NCBI RefSeq assembly: GCF_019968905.1 | Contig: NZ_CP079946.1 | Span: forward strand, 1,178,001-1,242,000 | Direction of reading: 5' to 3' | Origin: Corallococcus sp. EGB | Lineage (GTDB): Bacteria > Myxococcota > Myxococcia > Myxococcales > Myxococcaceae | DNA: 64,000 nucleotides | In this document: positions 34,980-43,205 of the stretch, piece by piece | Layout of the letters: every line of letters starts with the position of its first letter | Position numbering within the stretch: position 1 is the first letter of the stretch | Made by a program: the position numbers and the translations under genes | The notes under the pieces: model-generated | What the model was told of the DNA's origin: nothing | Seen by the model: only the letters and a program-made list of their open reading frames with translations | Databases searched by the model: none

Positions 34980-37176
34980 GCTGGGGGCGTTGCTGCTCAT
35001 GGGGCTGGGCGTCGGGTGCTCCGCGTCGCGGGCGGAGCAGGCGCCGGACAGGGCCGTGGCCGCGGAGGCCTCCGAGCCGGGACAGCCCGCCGGCGGCGCG
35101 CCCGGGCAGGACGCCTATGCGCAGTCCGCGGTGACGAAGGTGCAGGCGCGCCTCCACCAGCTGCGCTCCAGCGCGAAGCGGCCCTTCTCGCTGTTCACGT
35201 ATGACGTGCCCACCCCTCACGCCGTGCCACACATCATCGCAATCGATGACAAGGACCGGATCTGGGTGACGGAGAGCGGAGGCCGCTTCGCGCGAAACTT
35301 CATTGATGTGCCCGCGGTCAACAAGGTCGCGCGGTTGGACCAGGCCGGCACCATCACCGAGTGGACCACCGGGACGGAGGGCTCCAGCCCCATGGGCATC
35401 CTGTTCGGTCCGGACGGGGACATGTGGGTTGCCGAGCGCCTGGCCAACCGCGTGTCGCGCCGCAGCGCCGATGGCTCCCGGCTGATCCACTACGACATTC
35501 CCACGCCGGACGCATGGCCCACCGCCATCGCGCTGGACTCCCAGGGCCACGCCTGGGTGACGGAGACGATGGCGGACAAGCTCGCGCGAATCGACGCGAA
35601 AACAGGGCAGATCACGGAGGTGCCGCTGCCCGCGGCCAAGACCAAATCCACCGGCATCGCCGTGGACAAGCAAGACCGCGTATGGGTGGCCATGCGCGAC
35701 GTGGGGACGCTGGGCCGCTACGACCCGCGCACGGGCGCGTTCGAGCAGTTCAAGCTGCCCACCGCGGACGCCAAGCCCTGCGGCCTGGTCGTGGACGGGG
35801 CCGGGCAGGTCTGGTTTTCCATGCGCAACGCCGGGAAGCTGGGCCTCATCCGCGAGGACGGCTCCATCCAGGAGTTCGCCACGGACGACCGCCATGGAGG
35901 CCCCTTCATCCTGGCGGCGGACAAGCGCGGGGACATCTGGTTCAGCGAGCTGTTCTCCAACCGGGTGGGGCGCTTCGACCCGAAGGCGCGCACGTTCGAG
36001 TACTTCGCGCTGCCGGGCAAGGATGCCTTTCCGGCGGGCATCGCGCTGGATTCCAAGGGGAACGTCTGGTTCGCGCAGCAGGGCGCGAACATCGTGGGCG
36101 TCATCGTCCGCACGGACCTGTCCTACCTGGCGGGGGAGACGCCGGCCGCGGGCCCGGGCGGAAGGATTGTCAATGCACGCCATGAGTTCGTGGAGATGGA
36201 GGTCCCCACGCCGCAGTCGGTGCCGGGCATCGTCGCGGTGGACGCACGCGACACCGTCTGGTTCACGCAGATGGGCGGCGGCTGGGTGAGTCCGGGCTTT
36301 CCGCCGGGCCCCGGCGGGAGCGCCATTGGTTATTACAAGGACGGGGCCCTGCATGAGCTGAAGACGCCCACGCCCGAGTCCGGCCCCACGTCCATGTCGT
36401 TGGACCCCTGTGGCGACGATGTCTGGGTGACGCTGCGAACCGCGAACAAGATTGCCCGCATCCGGGACTTCCGCATCACGGAGTACTCCATCCCGGTGCC
36501 GGGGGCGTTGCCCGTGGGCATCGCGGTCGACCTGGACCACAACGTGTGGGTCGCCTTGAGCGATGCGAACAAGCTGGGACGCATGACGCCCGAGGGCCAG
36601 TGGCGCTTCCTCGACATGCCCAACCCCAAGGCGGAGCCCCGCACCATCTTCGTCGACAGCAAGAACGAGGTCTGGTTCGCCCAGAAGACGGGCAATCGCA
36701 TCGGGCATCTCGACAAGGAGCGATGGACGGTGGAGACGTGGGAGCTGCCCACGCGTCTGGGATGGCCGCTGTCATTGATGGAGGACGCGGACGGCAACAT
36801 CTGGTTCGCGGAGATGCGCAGCGACAAGCTGGGCATGTTCGACCGCAAGACGAAGAAGATCACCGAGTACGCGCTGCCGGTGCAGTCCGCGCCGTTCAAG
36901 GTGAACTACGACCCGCGCTCCAACGCCATCTGGGTGTCAACGGTCTTCTACAACGCCATCCTGCGCTTCGACCTCGCCCAGAAGCAGGTGGTGTCCATCT
37001 ACAAGATTCCCGCGGAGGGGGCGTGGATGGGCGGGCTCGATCGGGACAGCCAGGGGTGTCTGTGGTTCTCCGAGCAGTTCGCCAACAAGCTCGGGCGGCT
37101 GTGCATCGAGGGTGTTTCCCAGGTGAAGCTGGGCCCTGGCGCGACGCCCGGTTCCAGCCTGTCCGCGGGGCGGTAG
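34966..37176 (+). CDS. Lipoprotein with two Vgb-type seven-bladed beta-propellers
   Basis: 736 residues. Signal peptide MRLARLGALLLMGLGVGC with lipobox LGVGC, Cys at 18. After a short helical segment (40-75) there are fourteen IWVTE/VWFAQ repeats, seven at about 85-385 and seven at 415-720, again two propellers. No cupredoxin domain. Related to the proteins at 32067 and 38285. Lacks an obvious catalytic pattern that I can confirm against Vgb; may be a sensor, scaffold or lyase at the membrane surface. Confidence 0.84.
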   Translation: MRLARLGALLLMGLGVGCSASRAEQAPDRAVAAEASEPGQPAGGAPGQDAYAQSAVTKVQARLHQLRSSAKRPFSLFTYDVPTPHAVPHIIAIDDKDRIWVTESGGRFARNFIDVPAVNKVARLDQAGTITEWTTGTEGSSPMGILFGPDGDMWVAERLANRVSRRSADGSRLIHYDIPTPDAWPTAIALDSQGHAWVTETMADKLARIDAKTGQITEVPLPAAKTKSTGIAVDKQDRVWVAMRDVGTLGRYDPRTGAFEQFKLPTADAKPCGLVVDGAGQVWFSMRNAGKLGLIREDGSIQEFATDDRHGGPFILAADKRGDIWFSELFSNRVGRFDPKARTFEYFALPGKDAFPAGIALDSKGNVWFAQQGANIVGVIVRTDLSYLAGETPAAGPGGRIVNARHEFVEMEVPTPQSVPGIVAVDARDTVWFTQMGGGWVSPGFPPGPGGSAIGYYKDGALHELKTPTPESGPTSMSLDPCGDDVWVTLRTANKIARIRDFRITEYSIPVPGALPVGIAVDLDHNVWVALSDANKLGRMTPEGQWRFLDMPNPKAEPRTIFVDSKNEVWFAQKTGNRIGHLDKERWTVETWELPTRLGWPLSLMEDADGNIWFAEMRSDKLGMFDRKTKKITEYALPVQSAPFKVNYDPRSNAIWVSTVFYNAILRFDLAQKQVVSIYKIPAEGAWMGGLDRDSQGCLWFSEQFANKLGRLCIEGVSQVKLGPGATPGSSLSAGR

Positions 37177-37181
37177 GCACC

Positions 37182-38288
37182 ATGGAGCCACGGCGATTCA
37201 TGGTGTTCCGCGCCGCGTTCGCGGGGGTCCCCTACGGAGCCCTGGAGGCGGCCACCCTGAGGATGGAGGAGGGCGTGGGGTGGACCCCGGCCCTGCTGGG
37301 CGCCGCGATGGACCTGCGGCGGCTGGCGACCCAGGCCGCGCTCGAAGGACGAGGCCAGTCCGCGGCCCAGGCCTGGCTGTGGACGGCGAGCGCGTACCAG
37401 GCGGCGTCCCTGGGGCTGCACCTGGCGGCGGAGGGCATGCCCTGGTGGTCCGGCGCGCTGCGGCTGCGGCACCGGGCGCGGATGGCGTACCGGCGGGCGC
37501 TCGCGCTGGAGCCCCGGCTGGGCCGCGCGGTGCGCATTCCCACGCCGCGGGGACCGGTGGGGGGCTACCTGCGCCTGCCGGGGCCCGGGCCCGCGCCCGC
37601 GCCCGTGGTGGTGCTGTTCAACGGGCTGGATTCGGTCTGCGAGGTGGAGCTGCACGCCTTCGCGCAGCCGCTGCTGGCGCGAGGACTGGCGGTGCTCGCG
37701 GTGGACCTTCCCGCGGCCTTGGGGGTGCGGCCCCGCGCCCCGCTGTTCGAAGTGGAGCAGGTGGCGCCGGCGCTCGCGGACTGGGTCGCGCGTCAGCCCG
37801 GGCTCGATGCCCGGGGGGGGCTGGGGGCCCTGGGGGTCAGCTTCGGCGGACACCTGGTGGCGCGGGCGCTGGCGGGGGAGCCGCGATTCGTCGCGGGCGT
37901 GGCGGTGTCTCCCAACGCCGTCTTCGATGGGACGCTCATGGCGGTGGAGCGCATGCGCCGGATGCTGGCGTTGTCGTTCAACCTTCGCGACGGGCACCAG
38001 CTGGAGGCACTGGCGGCCCGCGTCCACCTGGGCGGGCTGCCGGTGCCGGAAGGGCGGTTGCTGCTGCTCCACATGGAGCAGGACCGGCTCTTCGGGCCCG
38101 AGCACGCGGAGGCCTTCTCCTCCTGGGGCCGCGCGCACGTGGACGTGTGGGCCTGGAACGCGGAGCACGTGGGAACCAGCCGTGTGCACGAGTGGCTGCC
38201 GCACGCGGCGGACTGGCTGCTGGAACACCTCGAGTCACCGAGCAAGACGTTGGAGCGGAGGGCGAACGCATGGGCGGCACGCGAATGA
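37182..38288 (+). CDS. Alpha/beta hydrolase, Ayg1/pseudooxynicotine-hydrolase-like
   Basis: 368 residues, no signal peptide. A helical cap-like N-terminal region (1-115) precedes the hydrolase core. The nucleophile is S220 in GVSFGG, the acid is probably D301 (HMEQDRLF) and the base H329 or H336. The helical N-terminus, the FNGLDS turn and the GVSFGG elbow resemble the FrsA/2,6-dihydropseudooxynicotine-hydrolase group that cleaves C-C bonds. The group includes fungal Ayg1, which shortens a polyketide in melanin synthesis. Function here is inference. Stop overlaps the next start by 4 bases. Confidence 0.78.
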   Translation: MEPRRFMVFRAAFAGVPYGALEAATLRMEEGVGWTPALLGAAMDLRRLATQAALEGRGQSAAQAWLWTASAYQAASLGLHLAAEGMPWWSGALRLRHRARMAYRRALALEPRLGRAVRIPTPRGPVGGYLRLPGPGPAPAPVVVLFNGLDSVCEVELHAFAQPLLARGLAVLAVDLPAALGVRPRAPLFEVEQVAPALADWVARQPGLDARGGLGALGVSFGGHLVARALAGEPRFVAGVAVSPNAVFDGTLMAVERMRRMLALSFNLRDGHQLEALAARVHLGGLPVPEGRLLLLHMEQDRLFGPEHAEAFSSWGRAHVDVWAWNAEHVGTSRVHEWLPHAADWLLEHLESPSKTLERRANAWAARE

Positions 38289-40126
38289 AGAGTCGAGGCG
38301 GTACCTGGGCCGCGGTGCTCTGGGCGCTGGCGGTAGGGCTGGGGTGCGGGGAGGGCTCGCGCAAGACGGAGCCGCGCACAGCTCCGGAGTTGCCCGTTCC
38401 CTACTTCCAGGAGTTCGCGCTGGACCACCCCGGCAGCGGTCCCGCCATTGTCGCCGTGGATGAGCAGGACGCGGTCTGGGTGGCATTGGCGAAGACGGGC
38501 AAGCTCGCGCGCTTTTCGAACGGGGCACTGGAGGTGTTCCCGTTCGGCCCCGAGAGCCGCCCGGTCGGCGTGGCGGTGGGCGCACCGGGGACTGCGCACG
38601 AGGGCGCGGTGTGGGTGGCCGCGAGCTACGACAACAAGCTCATCCGCTTCGACCGGACGACGCGGCAGAAGAAGGAGTTCCCCCTGGAGGGGAAGAACAC
38701 CTGGCCCTTCAACGTGGCGCTGGGACCGGACGGGACGGTGTGGTTCACCCAGCGCTTCGCGGGGCAGGTCGGGCGGTTGGAGCCTTCTACCGGGACGGTC
38801 CGGAACTATCCGTTGCCGAACCGGCAGGCAGGCCCCGCGGGGCTGGCGGTGGACGCGCGCAGCGGCGTGGTCTGGTTCACCGAGGGCTTCACCGACACGG
38901 TGGGGCGCCTGGACCCGGCGACGGGGGAGATCCGTGAATGGCGCCTGGGCACGGAGAGCACGGGGGTGGTCAGTGGTCCGGCGGGGCTGGCGGTGGACGC
39001 GAAGGGAGGCGTCTGGTTCGCCAAGCTGGAGGGCCGGTTGGGCTACCTGGCGCCAGGCGCGGAGGTGCCCCGCATCATCGACGTGCCCGCGGAGGCGCGG
39101 CGGCCGGCCGGCATCGCGGTGGCGCCCTCGGGGGATGTCTGGACGCTCGCGTTGGATGGGAACCTGGCGCTGCGCTACCGGCCCGCCACGGGCGCGTTCA
39201 CGATGTTCCCCCTCCCCACGGGCGCGCCCGACGTGGAGCCCAGCGTGCCTCCCGCGGCCCGGAGCGCGCGGCCGTTCGGGTTGGGCTTCGACAAGCAGGG
39301 CAACCTCTGGTTCTCGGAGCAGTACGCCGGGAAGCTGGGGGTGCTGGACCTGGCGCCGCCCTCCATCCAGGTGCTCTCTCCGGCCGGCGTCGCGGAGGGC
39401 GGCCGGACGATGCTGTCGGTGCGCATCACCGACCGCGTCTCCGGGGTGCGTGACGTCGAGTACCGCATCGATGGGGAGCGGGTGACGCCCGTGCAGGGCT
39501 TCCTGGAGCTGGTGTCGCTCCAGCCAGGAGCGCATACCCTCACCGTCCATGCCACGGATGGGGCAGGGCAGGCCGCCATGGCCGAGTCCCGCTTCGAGTA
39601 TCGCCCGGGCCGGCTCGCGCTCCGCTACGCCCTCGCGCGTTTGACGCCCCGGGACCTGGAAGGCAAGCGGGTCCAGGACCGGCTCGTCGCGGAGGCGGAG
39701 CAGTTGGGAGAGCAGGACGTCCGCGACGGCCTGGCGCGCATCCAGCGCACCCTGCGGGAGGAGGCGGGCCGCTTCCAGCCGTTTCCGCAGGGGGCGTACC
39801 AGGCGCTCGTCGACTCCATGGGAAGGACCTCCGCCGGCCACGTGGAGGTCCGCGTGCTCGACGCGCCCCCCTACTTCGACCGCAAGGAGCTGGTGCTGCG
39901 CGCGGGGGACAGTGTGCGGTGGCTGTATGACTCGCCCAACACCGGCCACACGGTCTCCACCGCCACGCACGTGGTCACGGTCGAGGCGGAAGGAAGGACG
40001 TTGTCCTCGGGGGTGCTGAAGTCCGGGGACCGCTTCTCCTTCACGTTCGAGCAGCCCGGTCAGTACGTGGTCCGGGCGCCGGAGTCCCCGGACGCGGTGC
40101 TGGCGGTGAAGGTGGGGAGGCCATGA
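38285..40126 (+). CDS. Lipoprotein with Vgb-type beta-propeller and copper-less cupredoxin-like domain
   Basis: 613 residues. Signal peptide with lipobox VGLGC (Cys about 20). Seven VWVA/VWFT repeats (about 45-360) form one propeller. An Ig-like region (about 365-445) and a helical region follow, then a C-terminal cupredoxin-like domain (about 520-613). That domain begins DAPPYFDRKELVLRAGD, parallel to the copper domain of the protein at 32067, and keeps one His (NTGHTVST). The Cys/His/Met loop is replaced by PGQYVVRAPESPDA, so type 1 copper binding is lost. Confidence 0.82.
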   Translation: MKSRGGTWAAVLWALAVGLGCGEGSRKTEPRTAPELPVPYFQEFALDHPGSGPAIVAVDEQDAVWVALAKTGKLARFSNGALEVFPFGPESRPVGVAVGAPGTAHEGAVWVAASYDNKLIRFDRTTRQKKEFPLEGKNTWPFNVALGPDGTVWFTQRFAGQVGRLEPSTGTVRNYPLPNRQAGPAGLAVDARSGVVWFTEGFTDTVGRLDPATGEIREWRLGTESTGVVSGPAGLAVDAKGGVWFAKLEGRLGYLAPGAEVPRIIDVPAEARRPAGIAVAPSGDVWTLALDGNLALRYRPATGAFTMFPLPTGAPDVEPSVPPAARSARPFGLGFDKQGNLWFSEQYAGKLGVLDLAPPSIQVLSPAGVAEGGRTMLSVRITDRVSGVRDVEYRIDGERVTPVQGFLELVSLQPGAHTLTVHATDGAGQAAMAESRFEYRPGRLALRYALARLTPRDLEGKRVQDRLVAEAEQLGEQDVRDGLARIQRTLREEAGRFQPFPQGAYQALVDSMGRTSAGHVEVRVLDAPPYFDRKELVLRAGDSVRWLYDSPNTGHTVSTATHVVTVEAEGRTLSSGVLKSGDRFSFTFEQPGQYVVRAPESPDAVLAVKVGRP

Positions 40127-40899
40127 GGGCGCTGAAGCAGCTGTTGGACCTGAGCGCCCCCTTCGGTCCCAACCCCGGAGAGCGGGTGCCGGTGCTCCTG
40201 GAGCGACTGTCGCACGAGGCGGGGGGCACGCACCTCGCGCAGCTCGTGGGCATGGACCCGTGCTTGTTGGAGGGAGGCCGGGCCTGGGCGAGCGAGCGGA
40301 TCACCGCCATCACCCACTCGGGAACGCACATGGACGCGCCGTTCCATTACGCCCCCACGGTGGAGGGCCGGCCCGCGCGCACCATCGACGAGATGCCGCT
40401 GGACTGGTTCTGGGGCGAGGGCTGCTGTGTCCGCGTCGAGGCGGGGAGCTCCGAGCTCCTGGTCTCGCCGGAAGAGCTGCTCGCCTGGGAGGCGCGCGAG
40501 GGCCGCCCGGTCTGCGCGGGGGAGATCGTCCTGTTCCACACCGGCGCTGGCGCGCACTTCGGACAGGAGGGCTACTCGGACCGGGGGCGGGGGCTGTCCG
40601 TGGAGCTGGTGCGCCTGCTCGTGGCGCGAGGCGTGCGCGTCTTCGGCACCGATGCGTGGAGCATGGATCCGCCCTACGGCGTGATGCGCCAGCGCCTGGC
40701 GAGGTTGGGTCCGGAGTCCGTCTGGGCCGCCCATTTCGTGGGGCGCGAGTTGGAGTTCTGCGTGATGGAGAAGTTGTGCAACCTGGAGCACCTGCCGCCG
40801 GCGGGCTTCCGGGTCGCGTGCTTCCCCATCAAGGTGCATCGGGGGAGCGCGGGGTGGGTGCGCCCCGTGGCCTTCCTGGAGCCGGTGGATGCGCCATGA
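40123..40899 (+). CDS. Cyclase-family protein (PF04199, kynurenine-formamidase-like)
   Basis: 258 residues with the metal-site motif HSGTHMDAPFH: H65, H69, D71 and H75. This family contains metal-dependent formamidases and proteins of antibiotic clusters named cyclases. In this setting ring closure or lactone/amide cleavage of the polyketide is plausible but unproven. No signal peptide, so it acts in the cytosol. Coupled to its neighbours by 4-base overlaps at both ends. Confidence 0.88.
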   Translation: MRALKQLLDLSAPFGPNPGERVPVLLERLSHEAGGTHLAQLVGMDPCLLEGGRAWASERITAITHSGTHMDAPFHYAPTVEGRPARTIDEMPLDWFWGEGCCVRVEAGSSELLVSPEELLAWEAREGRPVCAGEIVLFHTGAGAHFGQEGYSDRGRGLSVELVRLLVARGVRVFGTDAWSMDPPYGVMRQRLARLGPESVWAAHFVGRELEFCVMEKLCNLEHLPPAGFRVACFPIKVHRGSAGWVRPVAFLEPVDAP

Positions 40900-41963
40900 A
40901 CTCCAGGGGGATGCTCGCGCTCCTGGTGGGCGCATGGCTGTCAGGGGCGGCGCAGGCCGGCGCCAAGGACGCGACCCGCAGCGCACCAGGGGCAGGCGCC
41001 GCGCTGTACCGCGAGCGGTGCCAGGGCTGCCACGTGCCCCGGCCTCCAGGGACGGGGGACCTGCTCGACGTGGAGCGGACCCAGGGGCCGGACCTGTCCC
41101 ACGCGGGCTCGCGGCTGCGGCCCGCGTGGGTGGAGTCCTGGCTGCAAGCGCCCACGCGCGTGCGCCCCGCTGGCTGGCTGCCCTACCGCTACGTGGTGCC
41201 CACCGCGGACGGAGACCGGGTGGACCCGGCCCTGCTGCCCGCGCACCCGGTGCTGTCGGCGGCGGACGCGAAGGCGGTCAGCACGTATCTGGCGGGCCTC
41301 AAGCGCGAGCTCAATCCACACCCGGTCGCGGAGCCCAACGGCGCCATCCGCGCGCAGGTGCACTTCTACAAGCTGCTGCCATGCGGGGGGTGCCACCAGG
41401 CAAGACCCGGACAGGGGGGCGTCTCCGGGCCGGAGCTGTTCTCCGCGGGGGCGCGGCTGGAGCGCGAGTGGATGGAGGCCTACATCTCCGAGCCCGGCTA
41501 CTGGCTGCGGACCCTGATGCCGCGAGCGGATGCCCGCGGTGATCAGATCGCCGCCATCGTCGACTACCTTGTCCAGCCATCCTCCCCCGCGCCGACCTTG
41601 TCCCCCGAGCCGCCCGGAGCGCGGGTCGCGGCGGAGGCCGTGCCCGAGCCGAAGGGGCGCGCGGCCAGGCTGTACCGGTTGTTGTGCTCGCAGTGCCACG
41701 GCGTGCGTGGAGATGGGCGGGGCATCAATGCACGCCAGCTGTTCGTCCCGCCCCGCAACCACCGCTCGAAGCAGGAGATGGAGATGCTCACCCGGGAGGG
41801 CGTCATCACCGCCATCCGCTCCGGGGGGAGCGCGGTGGGCAAGTCATCCCTGATGCCAGCCTGGGGCTCGGTCCTGGACCGGCCCGACATCGAGCGGCTC
41901 GCGGACTACGTCATGAAGTTGAGCGGGGGGACCCCCCTCCCGGGAGAAGACACCCAGCCATGA
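40896..41963 (+). CDS. Exported triheme cytochrome c
   Basis: 355 residues, signal peptide ending near AQA (22). Three CxxCH heme sites: C42-H46, C163-H167 and C264-H268, one per cytochrome c domain, so about 120 residues each. The third domain has the PAW-type methionine region LMPAWG. It is expected in the periplasm or on the cell surface as an electron carrier, probably linked to the multicopper oxidase two genes later. Coupled by ATGA overlaps on both sides. Confidence 0.9.
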   Translation: MNSRGMLALLVGAWLSGAAQAGAKDATRSAPGAGAALYRERCQGCHVPRPPGTGDLLDVERTQGPDLSHAGSRLRPAWVESWLQAPTRVRPAGWLPYRYVVPTADGDRVDPALLPAHPVLSAADAKAVSTYLAGLKRELNPHPVAEPNGAIRAQVHFYKLLPCGGCHQARPGQGGVSGPELFSAGARLEREWMEAYISEPGYWLRTLMPRADARGDQIAAIVDYLVQPSSPAPTLSPEPPGARVAAEAVPEPKGRAARLYRLLCSQCHGVRGDGRGINARQLFVPPRNHRSKQEMEMLTREGVITAIRSGGSAVGKSSLMPAWGSVLDRPDIERLADYVMKLSGGTPLPGEDTQP

Positions 41964-43201
41964 ACCCGAAGCGTCGTCGCGTCGTCATCACAGGAGTGGG
42001 GCCCGTTTCCCCGGTGGGCGTGGGGCGGCGGGATTTCTGGAACAGCATCCGCGAGGGCCGCAGCGGAACGACCGCGCTGACCGGCTTGCCGGGGGCCTTC
42101 CCCGTCGAGACCCTGCGCTCGCGGGTGGTGGGGCGCATTCCGGATGCGCTGTTGCCGGAGGACGCGCGGCGCCACACCGACCGCCGCGGGCTCCTGGCGG
42201 AGGTGGCGCTGGACCTGGCGCTGGCGGACGCCCGGCTGCGCGACGTGCGAGGCCTCCGCTCCGCGCTCGTCATGGGGAACGCGGTGGGAGCCCCCATCGA
42301 CGTCGAGGCCGCCTTCCTGCGCAGGGCGCGTGGCGAAGCGGCCCATGAGCCGCCCGCCGCACTGCACCGGCGGTTGTCCTTCCACACCGTCGCGGATGAG
42401 CTGGCGGCGCGCTGTGGCTGCGAGGGGCTCGTGCTCACCGTGTCCACGGGCTGCACGGCCTCGCTGGATGCCATCAGCGCGGCGTACGACCTGGTGCGCA
42501 CGGGCGTCGCGGACGTGGCGCTCACGGGCTCCGCGGAGGCGCCCCTCACGCCCATGGTCTTCGCGTCTTTCGACGTCATTGGCGCCACCACCCGCCGCAA
42601 TGACATTCCCACCGCCGCATCCCGCCCCTTCGACCGCCACCGCGACGGCTTCGTCCTGGCGGAAGGGGCGGCCCTGCTCGTGCTCGAGGAGCGGGAGCAC
42701 GCCCTGTCGCGTGGCGCTCCCATCCTCGCGGAGGTGACAGGCTTTGCCTCCTCCAGCAATGCCTATCACATGACAAACCTGGCGGCTGACGGTCAGTCCC
42801 TGGCGCACTGTCTGCGCCTGGCGCTGGCGGACGCGAACCTGCCGCCGGACGCCGTGGACCACGTCAGCGCGCATGGCAGCTCCACCCCCCAGAACGACCT
42901 GTGCGAGACCAACGCCATCAAGGCCGTGTTGGGGGCCCATGCTCACGCCATCACGGTCAATTCGCTCAAGTCGATGCTGGGCCATGCCCTGGGGGCTTCG
43001 AACGCGCTGGAGGTGAGCGCCTGCGCGCTTTCCCTGCACCACCAATTCCATTTCCCCACCCTCAACCTGGATGAGCCAGGGGAGGGCTGCGACCTGGACT
43101 ACCTGGCGCGGCGGGGACGGCCCGCGGCATGCGCCCATCTGGTGAAGCTGAGCAATGGCTTCTCCGGCATCCATTCCGCGCTGGTCATGGCGGCGGTCTG
43201 A
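41960..43201 (+). CDS. Beta-ketoacyl synthase, KS-alpha/FabF-like
   Basis: 413 residues, full-length condensing enzyme. The catalytic triad is intact: C165 in STGCTAS, H305 in AHGSST, H342 in MLGHALG, with the conserved K337. It should extend the acyl-ACP chain, with the degenerate ketosynthase at 30751 as candidate partner. The two ketosynthase genes are 10 kb apart in one operon, whereas they are adjacent in standard type II clusters. The HGSST in place of HGTGT is a mild divergence. Confidence 0.92.
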   Translation: MNPKRRRVVITGVGPVSPVGVGRRDFWNSIREGRSGTTALTGLPGAFPVETLRSRVVGRIPDALLPEDARRHTDRRGLLAEVALDLALADARLRDVRGLRSALVMGNAVGAPIDVEAAFLRRARGEAAHEPPAALHRRLSFHTVADELAARCGCEGLVLTVSTGCTASLDAISAAYDLVRTGVADVALTGSAEAPLTPMVFASFDVIGATTRRNDIPTAASRPFDRHRDGFVLAEGAALLVLEEREHALSRGAPILAEVTGFASSSNAYHMTNLAADGQSLAHCLRLALADANLPPDAVDHVSAHGSSTPQNDLCETNAIKAVLGAHAHAITVNSLKSMLGHALGASNALEVSACALSLHHQFHFPTLNLDEPGEGCDLDYLARRGRPAACAHLVKLSNGFSGIHSALVMAAV

Positions 43202-43205
43202 GGCG

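Noticed and set aside
32076..35000. 974-residue minus-strand ORF opposite the propeller genes
   Set aside because: Repeat-like appearance comes from the propeller repeats on the other strand; no recognisable protein.
37280..38284. 5' part of a long plus-strand frame reaching the 38285 lipoprotein
   Set aside because: Overlaps the alpha/beta hydrolase in another frame; the lipoprotein signal peptide fixes the start at 38285.
32067..40126. Calling the propeller proteins antibiotic-resistance streptogramin lyases
   Set aside because: Only the repeat pattern is shared; lyase catalytic residues were not confirmed and export, lipidation and fused domains differ from Vgb.
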